A stretch of DNA of 39,902 nt from an uncultured Acidimicrobiales bacterium. Lineage in GTDB: Bacteria; Actinomycetota; Acidimicrobiia; Acidimicrobiales; SZUA-35. Shown one piece after another: positions 34,377 to 39,902 of this stretch (position 1 is its first letter; each line of letters opens with the position of its first letter). The stretch spans positions 1-39,902 of the forward strand of contig CALAJV010000012.1 in NCBI GenBank assembly GCA_937922805.1. Reading direction: 5' to 3'. Under the pieces are notes generated by a model, which saw only the letters and a program-made list of their open reading frames with translations, was not told where the DNA came from and made no database searches. The position numbers were made by a program, and so were the translations under genes.

Positions 34377-35027
34377 TCAAGGAAGTGTCGCGAACGCTCG
34401 CACTGTGAAGGTACCGGCTCCGACAATTTTTGGGGGTACCGCAGTGAAAGCAAACCCTTGATGGGGAAGCTTGTCTAACGCTGTTAGGTGCTCGATAATC
34501 GGAATTTCCGCCCCGAGCAACGTTGTGTGGATTGGCCGCTCACCAGTTTCGGTCGAGTCGATGTTTAGCGAATCGATTCCCACACAGGCAACGTTAGCCT
34601 CGACTAGAGCATCGGCCGTCGCCTCGGTGAGGAACGGATGATCGTGAAAATACTGATCGGTCCCGAAGTGTTGCCCGTGATCGGTCCGAATGAGTACGGC
34701 GTGGTGAGCAAAGGTTGAAAGATCATCGGCGGTGAGTTCAACCGCTCGACGACCGCGACAATCAAAACAGACGCCCGGAACCTGAGCAACTCGATTTAGT
34801 TGAAGGGCAGACAAATCATGACCATCAGCGAACCGGTGGAAGGGAACATCGATGTAGGTTCCAGTGTTGGTACACATTGTTACCAGGCCGATTTGAAAGG
34901 TAAATCCGGGTCCGTAAATTTGCTCGGCTGCTTCCCGAGTCAGGTGATCGGCGACAATCGGTGCCGGTAGCCCCGGATAGGTCACCATGCCATCGGTGAT
35001 CACGTGGCTAAGGTCGATCAGTTCCAT
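34377..35027 (-). CDS. Cyclase-family (kynurenine formamidase-like) protein with altered metal motif
   Basis: A 216-residue protein of the bacterial cyclase/KynB fold: LIDLSHVITDGMVTYPG at the start, then the segment TNTGTYIDVPFH, ending with a VRAFA segment. In KynB the metal-binding motif is HxGTHxDxPxH; here the two leading histidines are N and Y, although D and the final H remain. It may therefore bind another metal set, be non-catalytic, or belong to a subfamily with this variant. ATG 35027 follows TAGGGT by 6 nt. It converges on the multi-TM gene, 10 bp away. Confidence 0.8.
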   Translation of the reverse strand: MELIDLSHVITDGMVTYPGLPAPIVADHLTREAAEQIYGPGFTFQIGLVTMCTNTGTYIDVPFHRFADGHDLSALQLNRVAQVPGVCFDCRGRRAVELTADDLSTFAHHAVLIRTDHGQHFGTDQYFHDHPFLTEATADALVEANVACVGIDSLNIDSTETGERPIHTTLLGAEIPIIEHLTALDKLPHQGFAFTAVPPKIVGAGTFTVRAFATLP

Positions 35028-35309
35028 CCGATAACCCTACTGGGAGAGGCCCGTACCCCTAGAACCAAACTACAAGTGCGTAATTTCTAGGTTGATTACT
35101 CTTTCATTTCGGGTTTGAGGCTGACGCTACGACGGCTAGCCTTGAAAGGTCCTGTTTGTTGGCCGCCAACCAACAACGTTGCCCTCACAGTCAAGCTGTA
35201 TGGGCAATAGCAAGACGTTCGAACCAACTCGATTGCGGCTCCCCAAGCGGGAAACGAAATCAGTGATCGAACTAGCAACTACGTTAACCCGATCGATGCA
35301 GGTGTATAG

Positions 35310-35546
35310 ATGTCAAAAATTTGTCAAGTAACCGGACGCAAGCCGTCATTCGGCAACAACATCTCGCACTCGCACCGCGTCACGAGTCGACGGTGGAACC
35401 CAAACATACAGCGACAACGATTCTGGGTGCCGAGCGAAAAGCGGTGGGTCACACTCACCGTGAGCACAAAAGGCATCAAGACTATCAATAAGAGGGGCAT
35501 CGAGTCCGTTATGGCTGACATGCGTCGCCGAGGAGTAAAGATCTAA
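35310..35546 (+). CDS. rpmB: 50S ribosomal protein L28, zinc-free long form
   Basis: A 78-residue L28. It opens [19 protein letters not shown] and has the [22 protein letters not shown] core and RRRG tail. It has only one Cys (residue 5), so it lacks the two CxxC zinc pairs of the common 61-63-residue actinobacterial L28. The long, zinc-free form resembles the E. coli protein and the zinc-starvation paralogue (rpmB2) of streptomycetes and mycobacteria. AGGTG lies 6 nt before ATG 35310. The 282-bp space upstream has an imperfect GTAAT-N10-ATTAC palindrome (35080-35099) and no recognisable Zur box. The stop overlaps rpmG. Confidence 0.95.
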   Translation: MSKICQVTGRKPSFGNNISHSHRVTSRRWNPNIQRQRFWVPSEKRWVTLTVSTKGIKTINKRGIESVMADMRRRGVKI

Positions 35547-35713
35547 TGGGACGCTCTAGCGACAAACGCCCGATCATCAAGCTGCGATCAACCGCAGGCA
35601 CCGGTTACATGTATGTAACCCGCAAAAACAAGGTCAACAGCCGCGAACGAATCGAACTGAAGAAGTACGATCCAATGGTTCGCAAGCACGTGATCTTCAA
35701 AGAAGAACGCTAA
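35546..35713 (+). CDS. rpmG: 50S ribosomal protein L33, zinc-free form
   Basis: A 55-residue L33: [20 protein letters not shown], then [18 protein letters not shown]. It has no cysteine, so it is the C-minus paralogue rather than the zinc-ribbon form. ATG 35546 overlaps the last base of the L28 stop codon (TAATG), and AGGAG (35531-35535) serves as its ribosome-binding site. Translation is probably coupled. Both proteins belong to the 50S subunit. Confidence 0.94.
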   Translation: MGRSSDKRPIIKLRSTAGTGYMYVTRKNKVNSRERIELKKYDPMVRKHVIFKEER

Positions 35714-35770
35714 TACTCCGTTCGTTGGTCCAGCTAGTCGGCACCACGTAACGTGAAGCTGCGCAAATAG

Positions 35771-36769
35771 ATGGCGGGTTTGAAGTACCGGCTGATTTCC
35801 GCAGGGTCTGTTTTGCTCGCGCTCCCAATTGCGCTAGTCCTTTCCCCCGTTCTATTTGTTGTCGCCATTATTAGCGACCTGGTTAGTGGGTTGCTGAGAT
35901 TCCCGACGGTTCGACTAGTTTTCTTCGGCTTTATATACCTAGCCCATCAATGGCAAGCTCTTCTCGCCGGACTGGGCCTTTGGCTATTTGGTGGTTTTGG
36001 TCGCAATCTTGATCTGGCCAAACACCGCGAGTTCCAATCGTGGTGGATCGGATCATTGCTGGACTGGGCGGGCAAAACTATCAACCTAGAGCTCGACCTT
36101 TCTGATCTCGACGAACTTCCTGACGGAGATCTGATCCTGATGAGCCGCCACGCCAGCTTGGTCGACGCTGGACTACCAATTCATCTGGTTGTAGGCCAAA
36201 ACAGTCGGCCCGTTCACTACGTGCTGAAACGGGAAATGCAATGGGATGCCGCCATTTGCCTCTTTGGTCACCGATTAAACAACCACTTCGTCGACCGCGG
36301 CGGAAATACCGAAGCCGAACTAACGGTGATGCGGCAGATGGCCGATGAATCTTCACAAGATGCTGCGTTGGTGATCTTTCCTGAAGGTACCTACGCAACT
36401 CCAGCATCAAGGGCGAAAGTGGTGGCATCGCTCGAACGTAAAGGCTTAATCGAAGATGCCGAACGGGCACGCAGCCTTCAGCATCTTCTTCCACCGATGC
36501 CCGGCGGTGTTCTTACGCTGCTCGACGCAAAACCAAACGCCCACATCGTGATATTGGGACACGTTGGCCTAGAAAGTGCGGCACGGCTTTCTGGTCTACG
36601 GAAGGTCTTACCCTTAACCCAGCCGGTGAAAATGAAGTGGTGGGTGATTCGGCGTGAAGACATACCCACCGAACGCGAAGAAATAGTCACCTGGTTGAAC
36701 GCCCAATGGGCTGACCTCGATCAATGGATCGTCGAGCATTCGGCGACCGACAACCTAACATCTAGTTAG
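35771..36769 (+). CDS. PlsC-type acyltransferase (1-acyl-glycerol-3-phosphate-like)
   Basis: A 332-residue membrane-associated enzyme. Two hydrophobic segments (residues 8-37 and about 43-76) anchor it. Catalytic motif I is RHASLVD (H-x4-D), and motif III is FPEGTYA. These are shared by acylglycerophosphate acyltransferases; the acceptor may instead be another polyol or lysophospholipid. It is longer than canonical PlsC (about 240), mostly from the N-terminus and a helical insert. It follows rpmG by 57 bp and could be co-transcribed. Confidence 0.84.
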   Translation: MAGLKYRLISAGSVLLALPIALVLSPVLFVVAIISDLVSGLLRFPTVRLVFFGFIYLAHQWQALLAGLGLWLFGGFGRNLDLAKHREFQSWWIGSLLDWAGKTINLELDLSDLDELPDGDLILMSRHASLVDAGLPIHLVVGQNSRPVHYVLKREMQWDAAICLFGHRLNNHFVDRGGNTEAELTVMRQMADESSQDAALVIFPEGTYATPASRAKVVASLERKGLIEDAERARSLQHLLPPMPGGVLTLLDAKPNAHIVILGHVGLESAARLSGLRKVLPLTQPVKMKWWVIRREDIPTEREEIVTWLNAQWADLDQWIVEHSATDNLTSS

Positions 36770-36848
36770 GGTGACTTCTTGTTAACCACCTCACTATCGT
36801 CGGCGGCAGTAAAGCCAGCACATTAGTCACAACCGGAAGGTAAGTCCT

Positions 36849-37589
36849 GTGGGAGCACTAACACCCGCTGATTTTCAGCAGCTACTAGACCTAGAAGCAG
36901 GTCGCCTCAGCGAAATCGACGAAAAAAGCCTTGATCTGGCAATCCCTCATATCGAAGGTTGGACAGTCAAATCTGTGGTGGGACATACCGGATGGGTTCT
37001 TCGCTATGCCAGCACCGCGTTGCAAAGCGACCCTGCCAATCCCCCTTCCAGGTCGTCAGTCGCAGAGCCACCGCCGGGTTCGGAAGTTCTCGAGTGGTAC
37101 CGCGAGTCGACCGTGATGGCCAAAGAAACCTTAGCCAACGTCGACTTGGACACGATGGTCCCGACGTTTACCGGTCCACAACCAGCAAGCTGGTGGAGCC
37201 GACGACTAGCGCACGAAGTTTCGGTGCATCGATGGGATGCTCAATCAGTAACCGACTCACCAGACCCAATTGACGGGACCCAAGCTATCGACGGCATCGA
37301 CGAGATACTGCAGATCTTTGTGCCTCTGCGCATGTTGTTCGACACCTTGAAAGGCTCAGGTGAGACGATGCACCTTCACGCCACCGATGAAGAGACGGGC
37401 GAATGGTTCATGACGTTCAAACCGGATTCAATCGATTGGGAAAGAAGCCATACCAAGGGCGACGTAGCGGCCCGAGCTACCGCATCCGACCTATTCCTAC
37501 TCATGTGGGGTCGGATCGCGCCAAAAACGGTCGATGTCATCGGTGACGCTTCTCTACTCGACCGCTGGCAAGCAGCAGCCAAGTTCTAG
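36849..37589 (+). CDS. Mycothiol-dependent maleylpyruvate isomerase family protein
   Basis: A 246-residue DinB-like four-helix protein of the family TIGR03083. W at 38 followed by VKSVVGHTGW, and AHEVSVHRWDAQS, supply the metal-binding His/Glu/His set. The C-terminal alpha/beta (SCP2-like) domain starts near residue 165. Members act on mycothiol conjugates, the low-molecular-weight thiol of actinobacteria; the substrate here is unknown. GTG 36849 has GGAAGG upstream at about 9 nt. It is co-oriented with the acyltransferase. Confidence 0.85.
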   Translation: MGALTPADFQQLLDLEAGRLSEIDEKSLDLAIPHIEGWTVKSVVGHTGWVLRYASTALQSDPANPPSRSSVAEPPPGSEVLEWYRESTVMAKETLANVDLDTMVPTFTGPQPASWWSRRLAHEVSVHRWDAQSVTDSPDPIDGTQAIDGIDEILQIFVPLRMLFDTLKGSGETMHLHATDEETGEWFMTFKPDSIDWERSHTKGDVAARATASDLFLLMWGRIAPKTVDVIGDASLLDRWQAAAKF

Positions 37590-37701
37590 TCCGGGTGCTA
37601 GCCGCCTAGCCCCTCGAATGCTCGGCGAGTCCAATTAGCGGCAACGGCCGGTCGCGGTTCTCAATGCCCTTCTGGCTTCACAACTCCTAGAATGGGATTC
37701 C

Positions 37702-37842
37702 ATGTGGACGTTGGTTAGACGTGTCGGAGCTGCTCTCGGAATGGCCGGGCTCATTGCCACGCTATTTCGGCTGAAAGGTCAGGGTGGAGTGCCGCCTCAA
37801 TCAGGAGGATGGCGGGAGATCACCGAAACCGATTTGTCGTAA
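37702..37842 (+). CDS. 46-residue single-TM peptide overlapping the oxidoreductase gene
   Basis: The ORF encodes a basic start (MWTLVRRVG), a hydrophobic helix (AALGMAGLIATLFRL) and a polar tail ending GGWREITETDLS. Its TAA shares one base with the ATG of the next gene (TAATG), a typical coupling arrangement. TAGAAT (37688-37693) ends 8 nt before ATG 37702 and no ribosome-binding site is present, so it is probably the leaderless first gene of the operon. No family recognised. Confidence 0.55.
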   Translation: MWTLVRRVGAALGMAGLIATLFRLKGQGGVPPQSGGWREITETDLS

Positions 37843-38903
37843 TGCGTGTCACCCTTATTGGTGTCGGAACGACCGGATCCCATATCGCTCGCCGACTACG
37901 TTTTCCCCAGACAACTGCACTGCATTTGGTAGACAAAGAGCCAAAACAACTACGTGTTGTCTCACCAGCTGTGGACAATCGGGTCGATTTGTCCACAGGT
38001 TCCCCACAAGAGGTTCCTGGTGTTTCAAGCTTTGCTGAACTTGGGAGTCGACTGGCCCAACCTCCACGAATTCGGACAGCCGAAGCGGAGAAAAATCAGA
38101 TTGCCGACGTTGTAATCCTGGCTCATCCATGCGGGGATCACGGGCAACTAGCGGCCCACCACCTGTCCAATGGTTCGCACGTTGTTTCGCTGTCCGAAGA
38201 TCCAACCGAAGTTGAAGCGCTGCTAAAACTCGATGCTACGGCAATGGCGGCTAATCGATCCCTAGTAGTCGGTGCCGGATTTGAGCCCGGCCTTAGTTGT
38301 CTACTCGTCAAGTACGCCAGCGAACGGCTCGATGACGTTGAAGCAATTAGTATCTCAAAAGCCGGTACCGCCGGACCAGCGTGTGCCCGTCAACATCACC
38401 GAGCACTAAAGACTGCCGGTCTCGAGTGGATGGATGAGCAATGGCATCAGCGCCGCGGCGGCAGCGGTAGGGACTTGGCCTGGTTTCCCGAGCCGATCGG
38501 AGCCCGGGACTGCTATCGAGGCCATTTGGCCAGCCCAATTTTGCTTCGACGGTCCTTTCCAAATGCTCGACGGCTGACGGCTCGACTGGCCGCAACTCGA
38601 CGAGATCGATTTACCAGCTGGCTACCGATGCTGCGTAAGCCTCATCGCGACGGCGGACCGGGTGGTCTCAGAGTGGAACTCCGGGGCACCAAAGATGGGG
38701 GTGTTGAAACGATCATCGTGGGTATCAGCGACTACCCATCCGTTGCGTCAGCTTCGGTAGCCACGGTCGCCGCGTACGCTGCACACACGAGAAAAATTCC
38801 GGTCGGAGCTGGCGGCCTGGCTAGTTGGAACAACCCCGGCTCTGCTCTTACCGAGCTACGACAACATGGCATCAGGGTGGCTGAATTCAGCGGCGCAACC
38901 TGA
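37842..38903 (+). CDS. NAD(P)-binding saccharopine-dehydrogenase-like protein
   Basis: A 353-residue protein. GVGTTGSHIA forms the Rossmann nucleotide loop, then VVILAHPCGDHGQLAAHH and HVVSLSED strands, and GAGFEPGLSCLL, as in saccharopine dehydrogenase-like and related NAD(P) proteins. The C-terminal half is basic and unassigned. ATG 37842 overlaps the upstream peptide's stop, which I prefer to the 37809 start. Substrate unknown. Confidence 0.78.
   Translation: MRVTLIGVGTTGSHIARRLRFPQTTALHLVDKEPKQLRVVSPAVDNRVDLSTGSPQEVPGVSSFAELGSRLAQPPRIRTAEAEKNQIADVVILAHPCGDHGQLAAHHLSNGSHVVSLSEDPTEVEALLKLDATAMAANRSLVVGAGFEPGLSCLLVKYASERLDDVEAISISKAGTAGPACARQHHRALKTAGLEWMDEQWHQRRGGSGRDLAWFPEPIGARDCYRGHLASPILLRRSFPNARRLTARLAATRRDRFTSWLPMLRKPHRDGGPGGLRVELRGTKDGGVETIIVGISDYPSVASASVATVAAYAAHTRKIPVGAGGLASWNNPGSALTELRQHGIRVAEFSGAT
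37969..37998. repeat. 10-bp inverted repeat of the actinobacterial DnaA-box sequence
   Basis: CTGTGGACAA (37969-37978) and TTGTCCACAG (37989-37998) are perfect reverse complements separated by 10 bp. Each arm contains TTGTCCACA, the DnaA box consensus reported for streptomycetes. The repeat lies within the oxidoreductase coding region and still encodes AVDNRVDLSTG. Confidence 0.5.
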
Positions 38904-38992
38904 TTCTGGTCGCCTTGTGATTTAGTAGGCACAACGTTTGGTTCTTCGGGAGTTTCGTTGACTCCACAAGACCCTCAGCTATAGTAGGTATA

Positions 38993-39011
38993 GAAGCCAT
39001 TTTTGGGCTTC
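38993..39011 (+). promoter_or_regulatory. Hairpin in the leader of the last gene
   Basis: GAAGCC (38993-38998) pairs with GGCTTC (39006-39011) over a seven-base loop ATTTTTG. It lies 35 bp before the start codon and just after TATAGT-like sequences near 38979. It could be a leader structure or weak terminator for the preceding gene; no U-tract follows the second arm. Confidence 0.35.
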
Positions 39012-39046
39012 ATCAAAATGACAAATCATAACTAGGTGGGTTAGAT

Positions 39047-39902
39047 ATGTGTAAAGAACTGTGCGGCTCTATTGAGCTGTCGACTTGTGATCATGAGATC
39101 GCAGTCGAGCACTCCAATGTCCATGAACTCGATGCTTGGCGTACATCCGACCGAGAGCCAATGACCGATGACCTTGCGGCATCTGGGAATTGGCAGCGAT
39201 ACGGGAAACGACTAGTGCTGGCTTCAGCCATGCTGTCAGGATCGCTCGGCCTCGCTGCTACCGGCCAGGCTGCGGCCCTAGAGCCACCACCGCAACCGTG
39301 GGAGCTGGAATTGGCTGACCAGGATGCGTTCACTGAATGCGAAGACAGCGATGGCGACGGCTACGGCTGGAACGGCGTGGCAACGTGCTTCATGGACGAC
39401 AACGTTTCGAGCTCTGCCCCATCAGAAGATGACGACGATGAGGACGATCGGCCTGCTCCTGACAACACGAATTATGATTCGGAAGCTTCGAGCCCAACCG
39501 ACGGCGATCTACCCGGAAAGAGCGCGTTCAACGACCGTGACTGGCCTGAAATGGACGACGTTGATTCTGCTACCCCACCGTGTGTCGATACCGACGGTGA
39601 CGGATGGGGCTGGACCGGTGACGCGTCTTGCCTAATGCCAAGTAGCGATGAATCCGACGTCACTGAACTAAGCGTCGAATTCGAACGACTTACACCCATC
39701 CTCGACGCTTCGGAAATGCCAGCTCCGATTATTGATCTCACCGTTCAAAGAAGGACTGAGCCTAATCCCGATTCGACGGCGCCAGACCTCACTCCTTGCA
39801 GCGCAATCCCAGAGTCCGAAATAGTCAACAGCCACGGAATATGTAGCGACGACGAAGGCGCCTGCCGACCATACGGCCAAGACGTCCAATACTTCCTACC
39901 CC
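39047..39902 (+). CDS. Secreted protein with paired Cys-flanked DGDG motifs (5' part, runs off window)
   Basis: The frame is open from ATG 39047 to the window end (285 codons, no stop). AGGTGGG (39034-39040) is 6 nt before the ATG. The N-terminus is long and unusual: MCKELCGS with two Cys, then about 45 polar residues before a signal-like segment (RLVLASAMLSGSLGLAATG, ending QAAA). The mature part has two homologous motifs, ECEDSDGDGYGWNG...C and PPCVDTDGDGWGWTG...C, separated by an acidic linker. Such paired Cys/Asp-Gly motifs occur in secreted glycosidase and calcium-binding modules. The catalytic domain, if any, lies beyond the window. Confidence 0.7.
   Translation, partial: MCKELCGSIELSTCDHEIAVEHSNVHELDAWRTSDREPMTDDLAASGNWQRYGKRLVLASAMLSGSLGLAATGQAAALEPPPQPWELELADQDAFTECEDSDGDGYGWNGVATCFMDDNVSSSAPSEDDDDEDDRPAPDNTNYDSEASSPTDGDLPGKSAFNDRDWPEMDDVDSATPPCVDTDGDGWGWTGDASCLMPSSDESDVTELSVEFERLTPILDASEMPAPIIDLTVQRRTEPNPDSTAPDLTPCSAIPESEIVNSHGICSDDEGACRPYGQDVQYFLP

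Noticed and set aside
35096..35278. A 60-residue minus-strand ORF in the space upstream of rpmB
   Set aside because: It needs a TTG start with no ribosome-binding site, has no known motif and no coupling to a neighbour. It may be chance in a conserved leader; kept open but not called.
35028..35309. Zur box upstream of rpmB
   Set aside because: No palindrome of the TGAAAAT-N-ATTTTCA type was found; only a loose GTAAT-N10-ATTAC.

Overview
The window reads as an ordinary stretch of chromosome from a moderately GC-rich bacterium, most likely an actinomycete and possibly of the Acidimicrobiia (inference). The evidence is a mycothiol-dependent maleylpyruvate-isomerase-type protein, a DUF2332 protein, an actinobacterial-style HNH endonuclease, a UvrD-type helicase ending in an HRDC domain, a MoxR/DUF58/DUF4129 cluster, GTG and TTG starts, and several genes with a -10-like hexamer only 6-8 nt before the start codon, as expected for leaderless mRNAs. 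I see no insertion sequence, prophage, CRISPR array or integrase. Codon use looks uniform throughout.

Layout. 1-4600: a tRNA-Arg(ACG), a secreted seven-repeat FG-GAP/VCBS protein, and a minus-strand group with a GT4 glycosyltransferase, an HD (Mesh1-like) hydrolase and a small membrane protein. 4700-8310: a secreted beta-helix protein, then an operon of an ECF sigma factor and two VOC (glyoxalase-fold) proteins with stop/start overlaps. 8329-9330 (minus): a thioredoxin-fold lipoprotein-like gene whose first CxxC cysteine is encoded by an in-frame TGA. A hairpin that fits the bacterial SECIS rules lies in the right place downstream. This is the best candidate in the window for something new, a selenoprotein that standard gene callers would split in two.

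9500-20830: single metabolic and regulatory genes: an acyl-CoA dehydrogenase-like protein, a Tat-exported metallo-beta-lactamase-fold lipoprotein with a His-rich N-terminus, a DUF4214-DUF3048 fusion, a CobW/G3E GTPase, a GNAT acetyltransferase, a carboxymuconolactone decarboxylase/aminotransferase-V operon, a YczE-type membrane protein and a PAS-GGDEF-EAL protein. Several convergent pairs overlap by 4 bp.

20900-27200: a UvrD/HRDC helicase with a long N-terminal extension, an HNH endonuclease, a D-2-hydroxyacid dehydrogenase, a 67-residue zinc-ribbon-like protein and a DUF2332 protein. 27380-34366: a co-oriented set that probably works at the envelope. It comprises a small anchored protein, a PH-domain membrane protein, a two-TM protein with three repeats and a DUF4129 tail, a small membrane protein, MoxR ATPase, DUF58 and a multi-TM protein. 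By analogy with other MoxR systems, the ATPase would remodel or assemble a complex containing the DUF58 and DUF4129 proteins.

34377-39902: a cyclase-family protein lacking two metal-site histidines, the zinc-free L28-L33 pair (rpmB-rpmG), a PlsC-type acyltransferase, a mycothiol-linked protein, an unlisted 46-residue membrane peptide overlapping an NAD(P)-binding oxidoreductase, and the 5' part of a secreted protein with paired Cys-flanked DGDG motifs that runs off the window.
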